The notes: generated by a model from the letters alone, not told the origin. Counted from the first letter of the stretch, positions 1 through 8,603 are shown. The stretch: 47,289 nt of DNA from an uncultured Bacteroidales bacterium (GCA_903929315.1 CAIYUC010000100.1:1-47289), one strand, 5' to 3'. A program made the numbers and translations.

Positions 1-124
1 AAATCTGCGGGTTGGTCTTGGTATCAGTTATCGTTATTCTCCTGACCATCATCATATGGACACTTCTCCCGATCTGCTCAACCAGTTAACTGGTAAACTC
101 AGCTTTCGTTTCGGAAAGTTCTGA
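1..124 (+). CDS. C-terminal end of an outer-membrane protein (partial)
   Basis: The window opens inside a reading frame that ends at the TGA at 122-124. The visible 40 residues read NLRVGLGISYRYSPD at the start and end in LSFRFGKF. Alternating hydrophobic and aromatic residues with a terminal phenylalanine are typical of the last strand of an outer-membrane beta-barrel, where the final aromatic serves as an assembly signal. Only this tail is present, so the family cannot be named. It points the same way as the Omp85-like gene 350 bp downstream. The call as a barrel end is an inference from composition. Confidence 0.5.
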   Translation, partial: NLRVGLGISYRYSPDHHHMDTSPDLLNQLTGKLSFRFGKF

Positions 125-474
125 TTTCTCCTTCTCACTACCACGCCTCTGAAACCCGGTGTGGATAACGAATAATAAGCTGATGTGCATTTGCACATAA
201 GATACCATGAATTTTGATACTCTGGTTTCTCAGGAAACTATTCATTATTTTTCATGGGAAAAATTTAAAGAATTCTTGAGAAAAGGATATACTTGTGGCA
301 AGCCATAATGGTTCCAAGCTACAATCCACAAAACTGCCTATCAGTGTCTCAGAACCTCCCGAAACGGAAGCTGAGTTTGGCTGTGAATGTGAATTGGTTG
401 ATAAGATTGGAAGAGGATAAAATAAATTTCAGGTTACTCTGTTAATATAAATTCCCGAACCGTATTCCTTCCTT
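125..474. other. Intergenic region with small palindrome and a possible 41-residue ORF
   Basis: No convincing gene. A perfect 7-bp inverted repeat (ATGTGCA, 2-base loop, TGCACAT) lies at 183-198 and could be a hairpin or operator. A GTG-initiated frame at 295-420 would encode 41 residues ending CECELVDKIGRG. Its composition looks protein-like, but it has no recognisable family and no clear ribosome-binding site. It may be a decayed gene end. Confidence 0.3.
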
Positions 475-1773
475 ATGAGTAAAGGATTATTCATGGTGGT
501 GGTTTATTTCATTGTAACGGCTGTCAATACCGGTGCTGCAGCTCAAATTGTGAATGACACAATTTCCATAGATCGAAATGACAGTTGTTGCTCTCAAAAT
601 GATCTGGTCGATTTAATTTTCAAAGGAAATAATCCATTCAGGACCATCAAATCGCATCGGATCAGGGCTTTCGGTGTACCGCTGATTGCTTTTAATCCGG
701 CGACGAGCTTACAGTTTGGTCTCGGAGGATCATTTTCTGTTCAATTGGATGATCCCTCAAACACGAAAATTTCCGCGGGGACGACTTCCATACTTTACAC
801 GTTGAAACAACAGTTTTTTATGCAGTTCAAGAGCAATATATTCTTCCCTCAAAATACCTGGCTTCTGCAAAGCGATTGGCGTTATTATCTCTTCAAACTT
901 CCGTCTTATTCACTGGGTGCTCAAAACCAAACCGAGATCCCGTCTCTTCCCGGGTATTCCACAGTGATCATTGACCCATCGCTGGGAGGAAGATATTTGC
1001 TGTCCTATAACTGGCTGAAATTTCATAACATTCTTTCCCATAAAGTCACCGACAACATTTACTGCGGGATGGGCTATCATTTTGATTATCATTTCGATAT
1101 CGATGATTTCGAACTGAAGATCACCAAAGATACCTTGTTCAACACGCCGAATTATTCCTACAGCATCCTGCACGGATTCAACCCGAATCATTATATATCC
1201 TCCGGATTAAGTGCCAATTTTGTATTCGATACCCGGGATGACATGGTAAACGCCTATAAAGGGGTTTATGTCAATGTCAATTACCGGTACAATTTAATCT
1301 GGCTGGGAAGCAACCGCGATGGTTCTGAATTATGGACAGAATTCCGGACTTATGTCAGTCTCTCGAAGCGGTGTCCGCGTCATTTGCTGGCCTTCTGGTA
1401 CTATGGTTGCTTTGTGATGACCGGCGCCATTCCGTATCTTGATCTGATGAGCATCAGCTATGACCAGATGAACTCTTCAGGGCGCGGTTATGCTCAGGGA
1501 AGATATCGTGGAGAAGATATTGCATATGGTGAAATGGAGTATCGTTTTCCGATTTCACCCCACACACACATCCTGGGCGGTGTTGTTTTTACAAATGTCT
1601 GTACGGTTTCAAACCGCGCCATGAACATTCCGTTGTTTGGATATTTTCAGCCTGCTGCCGGTGTTGGACTCCGTATCATGGTGGGGAAGCATGACCGTAC
1701 AAATATCGCCATCGATTTCGGCGTCGGCAATAAGTCGACTGGTTTGTATGCACAAACCCAGGAAATTTTTTAA
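475..1773 (+). CDS. Omp85/D15-type outer-membrane beta-barrel protein
   Basis: 432 residues: an N-terminal signal peptide ending near residue 23 (VNTGAAAQ), a short periplasmic stretch, then a long barrel with many aromatic strands and a terminal phenylalanine (TQEIF). The segment GRGYAQGRYRGED, around residues 336-348, matches the arginine-glycine loop-6 motif of the Omp85/D15 surface antigen family. The following HILGGVVFTNVCTVSN is also typical. There is no room for several POTRA domains, so it resembles the short Omp85-like proteins (bacterial surface antigen, C-terminal domain only) common in Bacteroidota rather than BamA. Such proteins sit in the outer membrane; substrate or partner is unknown. 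No operon partner is evident. Confidence 0.75.
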   Translation: MSKGLFMVVVYFIVTAVNTGAAAQIVNDTISIDRNDSCCSQNDLVDLIFKGNNPFRTIKSHRIRAFGVPLIAFNPATSLQFGLGGSFSVQLDDPSNTKISAGTTSILYTLKQQFFMQFKSNIFFPQNTWLLQSDWRYYLFKLPSYSLGAQNQTEIPSLPGYSTVIIDPSLGGRYLLSYNWLKFHNILSHKVTDNIYCGMGYHFDYHFDIDDFELKITKDTLFNTPNYSYSILHGFNPNHYISSGLSANFVFDTRDDMVNAYKGVYVNVNYRYNLIWLGSNRDGSELWTEFRTYVSLSKRCPRHLLAFWYYGCFVMTGAIPYLDLMSISYDQMNSSGRGYAQGRYRGEDIAYGEMEYRFPISPHTHILGGVVFTNVCTVSNRAMNIPLFGYFQPAAGVGLRIMVGKHDRTNIAIDFGVGNKSTGLYAQTQEIF

Positions 1774-1906
1774 TGAAATCAATTCGTTAGCATGTGCCAC
1801 AGGGGTGCGCTAGTCTGTGAGTTATTTCCAAACTCATAATTCGCATTATCAATTAACCACCATTTTTCATTCCTGTTTTTCACAGGATTAAAAATTTTTT
1901 GATTTT

Positions 1907-1939
1907 TTTGTTTATATGAAGAAAAAGCACCTACCTTTG
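1907..1939 (+). promoter_or_regulatory. Bacteroidota-type promoter for the peroxiredoxin gene
   Basis: TACCTTTG at 1932-1939 fits the Bacteroidota -7 consensus TAnnTTTG. A TTTG at 1907-1910 lies 21 bp upstream, the expected place for the -33 element. The start codon follows about 28 bp downstream. Confidence 0.6.
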
Positions 1940-1967
1940 CATTTATTTAATCTAAATAAACTTAATT

Positions 1968-2699
1968 ATGAAAAAAGCAACAATTATTACAGTAGTATTA
2001 TTTATTACTGCCTTTCAAACCTGGGCACAAAAAAATACAAATGGCTCGATTCCCATGATTGGGGAAAGCGCACCCTCGTTTACCGCCGAATCCACGACCG
2101 GGACCATTCATTTCCCGGGCGATTATTCCAATAAATGGAAAATCCTGTTCAGTCACCCTGCTGATTTCACTCCTGTCTGTACATCCGAACTACTTGATCT
2201 TGCTGCTATGCAGGATGATTTCAATAATCTCGGCACGCAGATCGTCGTTATATCAGTGAATGATGTTGCCTCACATACTCAATGGGAAAAATCAATGGAA
2301 TCAATTAATTATAAAAACCGTCAAGCATCAAAGATCAAATTTCCCCTTGTAGGTGATAATACCCTTGAAATTTCAAGGAAATATGGCATGATACAACCTT
2401 CTTCCAATTCTACCAAAGACGTGAGAGGGGTATTTATTATCGACCCGAAAAACACGATCCGCGCTATCTTTTTCTACCCCATGAATATCGGAAGAAATAT
2501 TGACGAGATAAAAAGGACCGTTATTGCCTTGCAAACAGCCGACAATAAAAATGTACTGCTTCCCTCTGGCTGGCAACCCGGAGGTGATGTCCTGTTACCC
2601 TATACAAAATATACTTCCGACCAGGAAGCTCTTGCCAAGCAAAATGATCCTGACATGTACAAAGTCACGTGGTATATGTGGGGTACAAAACTGAAATAA
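1968..2699 (+). CDS. Secreted 1-Cys peroxiredoxin (Prx6 type)
   Basis: 243 residues. A signal peptide (about residues 1-20, cleavage near TWAQ) is followed by an AhpC/TSA fold. The peroxidatic motif PADFTPVCTSE carries Cys71, the only cysteine in the protein, so this is a 1-Cys enzyme that must be reduced by an external thiol. The long C-terminal extension after VRGVFIIDP (NIGRNIDEIKRTVIALQTAD, then LLPSGWQPG) is characteristic of the Prx6 subfamily. It would reduce H2O2 or organic peroxides; the signal peptide places it in the periplasm, unusual for Prx6 members. It lies just upstream of a PerR-type regulator and catalase, so peroxide defence is the shared theme, although it has its own promoter and terminator. 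Confidence 0.88.
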   Translation: MKKATIITVVLFITAFQTWAQKNTNGSIPMIGESAPSFTAESTTGTIHFPGDYSNKWKILFSHPADFTPVCTSELLDLAAMQDDFNNLGTQIVVISVNDVASHTQWEKSMESINYKNRQASKIKFPLVGDNTLEISRKYGMIQPSSNSTKDVRGVFIIDPKNTIRAIFFYPMNIGRNIDEIKRTVIALQTADNKNVLLPSGWQPGGDVLLPYTKYTSDQEALAKQNDPDMYKVTWYMWGTKLK

Positions 2700-2747
2700 T
2701 AAGGAAAGGAAAGAAGATTCCAATATTGAATCCTGATCCGGATACTG

Positions 2748-2779
2748 AAAAAACCCTCGCAAAAACTGCGAGGTTTTTT
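2748..2779 (+). terminator. Rho-independent terminator after peroxiredoxin
   Basis: CCTCGC (2755-2760), a 7-base loop and GCGAGG (2768-2773) form a stem followed by six T. It is the first of two terminators before perR. Confidence 0.8.
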
Positions 2780-2897
2780 AATGAACAATGAAGAATGAAA
2801 AATGAAGGATTCACTCCTCAAACTCATCTCCCCTTTGCTTTAATTATTTTAAGATAGTGGTTTGATTATCCTTACAGAACTTCAAAAGGATTGATTT

Positions 2898-2932
2898 AAA
2901 AAGTTGGCGGGGAACCCCGCCAACTTTTTTTT
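2898..2932 (+). terminator. Strong GC-rich terminator hairpin
   Basis: AAGTTGGCGGGG (2901-2912), a 2-base loop and CCCCGCCAACTT (2915-2926) form a perfect 12-bp stem followed by a T tract. The A tract on the left would let it work in both directions. It lies just upstream of the perR promoter and insulates it from the peroxiredoxin gene. Nothing coding is visible in 2780-2897. Confidence 0.8.
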
Positions 2933-2963
2933 GCCTTTTTTTATATGTTCGTAATTTTTGTCT

Positions 2964-2990
2964 TATCTTTGCTTATTCTTTAATAAGAAT
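2964..2990 (+). promoter_or_regulatory. perR promoter -7 element and palindromic operator
   Basis: TATCTTTG at 2964-2971 fits the -7 consensus. It is followed by ATTCTT-TAAT-AAGAAT at 2975-2990, a perfect 6-4-6 inverted repeat of the AT-rich type bound by Fur/PerR proteins. The palindrome covers the expected transcription start, so bound regulator should block initiation. Autoregulation of perR-katA is an inference from this position. Confidence 0.6.
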
Positions 2991-3016
2991 TATTCTCTAT
3001 TAATAATATTTCACCA

Positions 3017-3433
3017 ATGAAAACGGGAGATATCCGAAATGAATTGACAAGCAAGGGATTGAGGGTCACCCCTCAAAGGGTTGCAATTATGGAAACAATA
3101 ATCGAATTGAAAAACCATCCCACCGCTGATAACATCATTGACTTTATCAAAAAGCATCATCCCAATATTGCGATAGGAACAGTTTATAAGGTTCTTGATG
3201 CTTTGGTTGAAAACGGACTGATTAACAAGGTCAAGACAGATAGGGATATCATGAGATATGATGCTATTGTAGAGCCCCACCACCATTTATACAGTGCTGA
3301 ATCTGGCAGGATCGAGGATTATTTTAATGAGGAACTGAATACTCTGCTTTCTGATTATTTCAAAAAGAAGAAAATTCCTGAATTCGAGATTAAAGATATC
3401 AAACTTCAAATAATTGGCAATTTCAAAAATTAA
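3017..3433 (+). CDS. perR: Fur-family peroxide-responsive repressor (PerR-like, cysteine-free)
   Basis: 138 residues with the Fur winged-helix (LRVTPQRVAIMETI; NIAIGTVYKVLDALVENGLI) and C-terminal metal-binding domain. His34, Asp82, His88, His90 and Asp101 each sit exactly three positions before the regulatory metal ligands of Bacillus subtilis PerR (H37, D85, H91, H93, D104). Asp rather than Glu at the last position is the PerR hallmark. The protein has no cysteine at all, so the Cys4 structural zinc site is missing; YSAESG stands where a CxxC would be. It would repress peroxide genes until a bound metal-catalysed His oxidation releases it. The catalase gene starts 17 bp downstream, which makes catalase the obvious target. 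Confidence 0.85.
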   Translation: MKTGDIRNELTSKGLRVTPQRVAIMETIIELKNHPTADNIIDFIKKHHPNIAIGTVYKVLDALVENGLINKVKTDRDIMRYDAIVEPHHHLYSAESGRIEDYFNEELNTLLSDYFKKKKIPEFEIKDIKLQIIGNFKN

Positions 3434-3450
3434 AACTTATAAAATAAATT

Positions 3451-4929
3451 ATGGAAAAGAAGAACAAAAAATTAACGACAGCCTCTGGTCGTCCCTATTA
3501 CGAGAACGAGGACAGCCTGACTGCTGGCAGAAGAGGTCAGATTCTGTTGCAGGATTCCTATCTGCATGAGAAACTCGCACATTTCAACCGTGAACGAATC
3601 CCGGAACGGGTGGTTCATGCCAAGGGAACCGGTGCATTCGGAAAATTCACCGTGACCCATGATATCACAGCTTTTACCAAGGCTTCTATTTTCAGGAAAA
3701 TCGGCAATGAATGCCGTGTTTTTGTAAGATTCTCAACCGTTGGTGGCGAAAAAGGCAGCGCTGATACTGAAAGAGACCCAAGGGGATTTGCCTTGAAGTT
3801 CTATACCGAGGACGGAAATTGGGATTTGGTTGGGAACAATACTCCGGTATTCTTTATTAAAGATCCCAAAAAGTTCCCTGATTTTATTCATACGCAAAAG
3901 CGAGATCCCAGGACCAACCTGAAAAGTCCGACAATGATGTGGGATTTCTGGAGTCTGAATCCTGAAAGTTTACATCAGGTAATGATCCTTTTCAGTGACA
4001 GGGGAACACCCGATGGCTACAGAAAAATGGATGGTTTCGGTAGCCATACGTTCTCTTTGATTAACAGTAATAATGAACAGATTTTTGTAAAATTCCATTT
4101 CAAAACCCAACAAGGAAATAAAACCCTGACAGGAGCTGAAGCAGAAAAATTGAAAGGGAAAGACCCTGACTATGCCCAACGGGATTTGGTTGAAGCCATT
4201 GCAAAAGGTGATTTCCCGAAATGGGCATTAAAAATTCAGGTGATGACCGATGATCAGACAAGAAAATTCAAATGGAACCCATTTGATGTTACCAAAGTAT
4301 GGCCACATTCCGAATATCCATTAATTGACGCAGGTATCATGGAATTAAATGAAATACCAACCAACTATTTTGCCGATGTGGAACAAGCTGCATTTGCACC
4401 ATCACATGTTGTTGACGGAATTGGCCTTTCGCCCGACAAAATGTTACAAGGCAGAATACTGGCTTATCCCGATGCACATCGTTATCGTTTGGGAGCAAAT
4501 TATGAGCAAATTCCTGTTAACCGTCCGATCAACGAGGTTCATTATCATCAAAGGGATGGTATGATGAATGTGATTGGAAATGGAGAGGCTAGTCCTAATT
4601 ATTATCCCAACAGTTTTGACGACATTATAGCCGATAAAAAGTACAAAGAACCGTCATTTAAACTGTATAGTGACATTGCTGACAGCTATGACCGCAATGA
4701 AAATGATGACGATCACTATTCTCAGCCAGGAGTTTTGTTTAGAAAAGTGATGACAGATCAGGAACGTCAGAATACCATCAATAATATTGTAGGCGCTATG
4801 AGTGGGATATCAGGAGAAAAGCATGATGAGATCATTCAACGGCAACTGAATCATTTTCACAAAGCCGATAAAGAATTGGCTATCCAGGTTGCAAAAGGAC
4901 TCAACTTCAATTTTATTCCAAATAATTAA
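3451..4929 (+). CDS. katA: Monofunctional heme catalase (small subunit)
   Basis: 492 residues, the usual size of small-subunit clade 3 catalases. The catalytic His56 lies in RERIPERVVHAKG and the distal Asn129 in NWDLVGNNTPVFF. The proximal heme ligand Tyr339 lies in RILAYPDAHRYRLG. The RFSTVGGEKGSADTERDPRG block is also intact. It disproportionates H2O2 to water and oxygen; no signal peptide, so cytoplasmic. The gap to perR is only 17 bp with no terminator, so the two are probably co-transcribed from the perR promoter and controlled by PerR. A terminator follows the stop codon. Confidence 0.97.
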   Translation: MEKKNKKLTTASGRPYYENEDSLTAGRRGQILLQDSYLHEKLAHFNRERIPERVVHAKGTGAFGKFTVTHDITAFTKASIFRKIGNECRVFVRFSTVGGEKGSADTERDPRGFALKFYTEDGNWDLVGNNTPVFFIKDPKKFPDFIHTQKRDPRTNLKSPTMMWDFWSLNPESLHQVMILFSDRGTPDGYRKMDGFGSHTFSLINSNNEQIFVKFHFKTQQGNKTLTGAEAEKLKGKDPDYAQRDLVEAIAKGDFPKWALKIQVMTDDQTRKFKWNPFDVTKVWPHSEYPLIDAGIMELNEIPTNYFADVEQAAFAPSHVVDGIGLSPDKMLQGRILAYPDAHRYRLGANYEQIPVNRPINEVHYHQRDGMMNVIGNGEASPNYYPNSFDDIIADKKYKEPSFKLYSDIADSYDRNENDDDHYSQPGVLFRKVMTDQERQNTINNIVGAMSGISGEKHDEIIQRQLNHFHKADKELAIQVAKGLNFNFIPNN

Positions 4930-4967
4930 GATTGAGCATATGGCTTTAATTAAGCTCAACATTACAG

Positions 4968-4998
4968 AGCCTACCTGTTTGCCTGGGTAGGCTTTTTC
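4968..4998 (+). terminator. Rho-independent terminator after catalase
   Basis: AGCCTACC (4968-4975), a 10-base loop and GGTAGGCT (4986-4993) form a perfect 8-bp stem running into a T tract. It closes the perR-katA operon. Confidence 0.85.
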
Positions 4999-5057
4999 AT
5001 TTTAATAATTTTATTAAATTTGATGTTTCGCTTTATCCGTTTTAACTTTATATAACT

Positions 5058-5480
5058 ATGTTTAATCCAAAAAGTACTTTAATTATCATTCTGGCTGGAC
5101 TTCTGATTTTTTCACAGAAACAAGTTCAATCTCAACAAAATGATACAACAGGCATTTCTCCTAAGCCAAAAATTGTTGTCTTAAACCTTGCGTCGGAAAA
5201 CTATCAATGTATTTTCGATGGTCCGCCTGAAACAGTTCTATTTCACTCTGGCTTAATAACTCTTCAACCTGATGAATCTGTTGGAATTCATAATACCAAG
5301 GCTTATGAGGAAATGATCATTGTATTAGAAGGGGAATGTCAGTTGATAAGTACAAAAGGCGAGGATTTTCAACTTAAATATGGCGTTGTAGCCTATTGTC
5401 CGCCACATACGGAACATAATATCAAGAATACCGGCTCTAAACCATTGAAATACATTTATATCGCAACAAAAGCAAATTGA
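5058..5480 (+). CDS. Secreted small cupin-domain protein
   Basis: 140 residues. A signal peptide (hydrophobic residues 8-20, cleavage near QVQSQQ) is followed by a single conserved cupin barrel. Cupin motif 1 is partial: GIHNTKAYEEMIIVLEGE supplies His78 and Glu84/85, but Thr80 replaces the second His of the usual HxH. Motif 2 (PPHTEHNIKN) supplies His117 and His120. A metal site is possible but not canonical. Substrate is unknown; single-domain cupins may be enzymes, binding proteins or regulators. It has no close partner; the next frame is an epimerase stub 60 bp on. Confidence 0.7.
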   Translation: MFNPKSTLIIILAGLLIFSQKQVQSQQNDTTGISPKPKIVVLNLASENYQCIFDGPPETVLFHSGLITLQPDESVGIHNTKAYEEMIIVLEGECQLISTKGEDFQLKYGVVAYCPPHTEHNIKNTGSKPLKYIYIATKAN

Positions 5481-5542
5481 ACTTAATAAGAGCCTTATGT
5501 CCTATAAACAAAATACATCATTATAAAAAAACCAGGGAGACA

Positions 5543-5689
5543 ATGGAAAATATCAAGATCAGAGCAATTATTACAGGAGCCACAGGAATGGTAGGTGAAG
5601 GTGTACTACACGAATGCCTGCAGCATTCTTTGATATCATCTTCCAATTACGTACTTTTGAATGACAATTTAAATCTCTTTTTGTCATGA
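5543..5689 (+). pseudogene. N-terminal stub of an NAD(P)-binding epimerase-like protein
   Basis: The frame starts MENIKIRAIITGATGMVGEG and continues VLHECLQHS. This is the start of the Rossmann-fold epimerase/NmrA-like proteins of Bacteroidota, including the nucleotide-binding GxxGxxG motif. After about 31 residues the similarity stops, and 17 unrelated residues lead to TGA at 5687-5689; intact members are more than 200 residues. It therefore looks like the 5' end of a gene whose remainder was deleted. Its stop codon overlaps the start of the K+ channel gene (ATGA, 5686-5689). The remnant may now act as a translated leader. Confidence 0.6.
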
Positions 5690-6510
5690 ACTTTTCCATC
5701 AAAACAAAAGAAATCCTGTTGTTCATTTTCCTCTTCCTGAGCTTGTATGGATTGACTATTTTACTGTTTGCCTATTTTTATTATATCACGAACAGTATTG
5801 GAATGACAGCATATTCTAACCCCGTCGCAGATAAAATTGACTTCAAAAAAGCGATTTATTTCAGTATTGTTTCTTTCCATACCATTGGATTTGGCGATAT
5901 TCGCCCGGTTACTGACCAGGGCCGGTTTATCGTAATGATCCAGTCTACGATCTCCCTATTTTATACTGCCATTTTTTCAGGATTTCTCGTTTATTTTGTG
6001 ATCAAACGGCCGCATGATATTTTCCTGACCCACCACCTTTACATCCGTTACCGGAATGGTGGATACTTATTATCGGTCCGGGTGGGAAACAAAGGAAGAA
6101 CCATCATTGACCTGAATAGCAAGTTTGAGGCGTGGACCATTGAAAACAATACAAGAATAAGGACTTTTCAGCATGAACAGGAATTACCCGACCTTGAAAG
6201 GATCCTCTATTATGACATCGATTTGAATGCCCCCGGTAACGGAAAGTTGAAAAAGGCCTTAGGTAAAGCGATCGAACAAAAATCCCGGTTGCATATGAAG
6301 TTCTCATTTATCGGTACTGATATCAGAACGGGTGAACAGGTTGCTTTTGCCAAGTATTATGATTCAAACGATCTGCGATATGGAACGACATTTCTTAATG
6401 TATATTCCTGGGATACTAACGGCAGGAGAAAGGATTTCCGTTGGAAGAACTTTGAAAGGATCGGAGAGATGGATGCCCAAAGGATAGAGCAATTCAATAC
6501 CCCTGTGTAA
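5686..6510 (+). CDS. Two-TM potassium channel, inward-rectifier-like
   Basis: 274 residues. TM1 spans about residues 9-33; a pore loop carries the K+ selectivity filter TIGFGD (66-71); TM2 spans about 80-105. The C-terminal 165 residues are soluble and beta-rich (LLSVRVGNKGRTIIDLN), resembling the cytoplasmic immunoglobulin-like domain of Kir/KirBac channels. The TIGFG filter is also of Kir type. It should form a tetrameric inner-membrane K+ channel; gating ligand unknown. The ATG overlaps the stop of the epimerase stub, so translation may be coupled. The Kir assignment of the C-terminal domain is less certain than the channel core. Confidence 0.8.
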   Translation: MNFSIKTKEILLFIFLFLSLYGLTILLFAYFYYITNSIGMTAYSNPVADKIDFKKAIYFSIVSFHTIGFGDIRPVTDQGRFIVMIQSTISLFYTAIFSGFLVYFVIKRPHDIFLTHHLYIRYRNGGYLLSVRVGNKGRTIIDLNSKFEAWTIENNTRIRTFQHEQELPDLERILYYDIDLNAPGNGKLKKALGKAIEQKSRLHMKFSFIGTDIRTGEQVAFAKYYDSNDLRYGTTFLNVYSWDTNGRRKDFRWKNFERIGEMDAQRIEQFNTPV

Positions 6511-6571
6511 AAGCCAATTGAATGTTATTTCCCCGGATCACCAAACAAATATCTATTGGTTTATCATACAT

Positions 6572-7129
6572 CTATAGTCCAAGCTGATCTGCAATGGGAA
6601 GCATCGCCTGAATACATACAGCGGCAAATTCGTCAATAGGTATTCCGATTTTTTCACATTCCATTATGGTCTCGCGATTAACTGTAGCAGCAAAGGCTTT
6701 CTCCTTCATTCGTTTGACCACAGATTTGGGTTTTATACTGGTGAGTTTTTTATCAGGATAGACATATGTAGTGGCAAAGATTAACCCTGTGATGGTCTCC
6801 CCGGCAGCAAGGGCGTGTTGAAATTCTGTTGTCCGTTCTTTCTTGCTTGCGATTTCATTATGCATCCGGATAGCATCCAGGATATCCGGATCTATATCCT
6901 GATCTTTCAGAAGAATTTCCGTCTGTAAACCATGGACGTTGGGGTCCGCATTCGTAATCTCCACGTCCAGATCGTGTAACAAGCCGGCAAGTGCCCATTT
7001 TTCCTCATCCCGGCCCAATTTACGGGCTAGTCCACGCATAACCGCCTCAGATGCCAGACAATGAGAGATCATCTTTTCGTTTTTTATATATGCATGTAAC
7101 AATTCTAATGCTTTATCTCGATCTAGCAT
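6572..7129 (-). CDS. HD-domain protein (HDIG-type phosphohydrolase)
   Basis: 185 residues from MLDRDKALELL. HD-superfamily metal ligands are visible: His in MISHCLASE, the HD pair in GLLHDLDVE, and a downstream His in IRMHNE. Small stand-alone HD proteins of this size usually hydrolyse phosphate esters or nucleotides; the substrate is not known. A longer frame runs to 7246, but that would overlap the peptidase gene by about 100 bp and add residues without domain similarity, so the ATG at 7127-7129 is preferred. It lies 13 bp behind the M28 peptidase gene and is probably co-transcribed with it. The gene converges on the K+ channel gene. Confidence 0.8.
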   Translation of the reverse strand: MLDRDKALELLHAYIKNEKMISHCLASEAVMRGLARKLGRDEEKWALAGLLHDLDVEITNADPNVHGLQTEILLKDQDIDPDILDAIRMHNEIASKKERTTEFQHALAAGETITGLIFATTYVYPDKKLTSIKPKSVVKRMKEKAFAATVNRETIMECEKIGIPIDEFAAVCIQAMLPIADQLGL

Positions 7130-7142
7130 TCTATAATCGGTT

Positions 7143-8603
7143 CTATAGTCCGTAAATATCAATGAGGTAAACCAATGCCGCGATGGAAGCTGAACCAAGC
7201 TGTAGTTCCCGCGGATGAACTTTATCGAAGGTATCGCTTGCCGCATGGTGGTAATCGAAATACCGTTGGGAATCCGTCACTAATCCTATCACCGGAACTC
7301 CAAATTTTTTAAGACTACTGACATCAACTCCGCTGCCGCCCTTCTCGAGTAAGTAAAGACCATAGGGCAAAAGGAGACTTTTCCAGCTTTGGATCTTTTT
7401 CAGTTGCGCATCCGATGCATCGATAGAGAAACCCAGCGGAGTAAAGCCTCCCCTGTCAGCTTCTATAGCAGCGATATGATTACCGATATACTCTGCCGGT
7501 TGCCTGAATTTTGAACCTTTCAGTAAACTATCTCCTTTAAATTGATCCAATATGGAATTCCTTGAATTTATCATCTGTTGGGCCGATTCCGTATACCGTT
7601 TTGCACCTCGTTGTTCCATTTCTTCATCCATAAATGCAACTGCCCGTAATGTATTCTTTGGCCTGATATGAAGGGCTTTGAACAACCGGAGGACTTCAAT
7701 GGATTGTATCACTCCTGTTCCGTCATCGTGTGCACCCTGGCCAAGTTCCCAGGAATCAAGATGTCCCCCGAAGGCAATGATCTGGTCAGGATGCTCTGTT
7801 CCGCGGATTTCTCCGATGACATTGTAAGAGACTACTTCCGGCAATTCCTTGCATGTTAACCGGATGTAAAGGTTGAGGTTCGGATCGTTTTTAAGGCCAT
7901 TACTTAATTTATCCGCATCATTGGTACTGATCGCAATAGCAGGGATCTTTTCCACAGTATCTGCATAATGCATGATACCTGTGTGGGGGAATTCATCATG
8001 AGCAAGTGTGGCAGAGCGAACCACTGCAGCGATCGCTCCATATCTTGCAGCCTGCACCGCACCTCTTGCCCGAAACGCCACCGCTCCGCCATAGGCACTG
8101 AAAGTTGTATAAAAGGAAGGATCTGCAGGATGGTTAAAAAAGACGATCTTACCTGAAATATTCTGCCTTCCGAGTTTTGCAAGGTCGTCAAATTCCTTCA
8201 CTTCTATCACATTCGCCGACAACCCTTTTTCTCCTGTCCCGATCGAACCGCCAAGGGCACAGGCCTGAAGCTTGTAAGAAGATGCCTTTTCAGGATTTAC
8301 AATAGCTACCTCCTTCTCTCCTCTTACCCAATGCCTTACACTCGTTTCCTGCAAGTAAACAGTATCCAGGTCCATACCGTCCAATACATGTTTTACCCAT
8401 TCAACTGCTTTTGCTGCCTGGGGAGATCCACAGATACGTCCGCCGATCTTTGTGCAGAGGAATTCCAGGTTTTTGTATGCAGTGTTATCGGTAAGCGCTT
8501 CGCTGAAAATTTTACGGATGACCAATGAATCCGTGTTCTGGGAATTACAAGATGTGAAGATGGACAATAGATAAAAGACGGAGAAAATAGCAAGTTTTAG
8601 CAT
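7143..8603 (-). CDS. Secreted M28-family zinc aminopeptidase/carboxypeptidase
   Basis: 486 residues from MLKLAIFSVFYLL. The signal sequence ends IFTSCNSQ, a plausible though not ideal lipobox, so it may be a lipoprotein. The M28 co-catalytic zinc site is complete: His281 and Asp283 (GGHLDSWELG), bridging Asp293 (AHDDGTG), catalytic Glu pair (AFMDEEMEQ), Asp in EADRGG, and the last His in DYHHAASDTF. A PA-like domain precedes it (residues about 110-230). Layout resembles carboxypeptidase Q (PGCP)-type M28 enzymes, which cleave peptides outside the cell. The frame can be read from 8660, but the ATG at 8601-8603 begins the signal peptide. Confidence 0.9.
   Translation of the reverse strand: MLKLAIFSVFYLLSIFTSCNSQNTDSLVIRKIFSEALTDNTAYKNLEFLCTKIGGRICGSPQAAKAVEWVKHVLDGMDLDTVYLQETSVRHWVRGEKEVAIVNPEKASSYKLQACALGGSIGTGEKGLSANVIEVKEFDDLAKLGRQNISGKIVFFNHPADPSFYTTFSAYGGAVAFRARGAVQAARYGAIAAVVRSATLAHDEFPHTGIMHYADTVEKIPAIAISTNDADKLSNGLKNDPNLNLYIRLTCKELPEVVSYNVIGEIRGTEHPDQIIAFGGHLDSWELGQGAHDDGTGVIQSIEVLRLFKALHIRPKNTLRAVAFMDEEMEQRGAKRYTESAQQMINSRNSILDQFKGDSLLKGSKFRQPAEYIGNHIAAIEADRGGFTPLGFSIDASDAQLKKIQSWKSLLLPYGLYLLEKGGSGVDVSSLKKFGVPVIGLVTDSQRYFDYHHAASDTFDKVHPRELQLGSASIAALVYLIDIYGL

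Noticed and set aside
2600-2827. 75-residue minus-strand frame over the peroxiredoxin end
   Set aside because: Overlaps a certain gene and a terminator; not protein-like.
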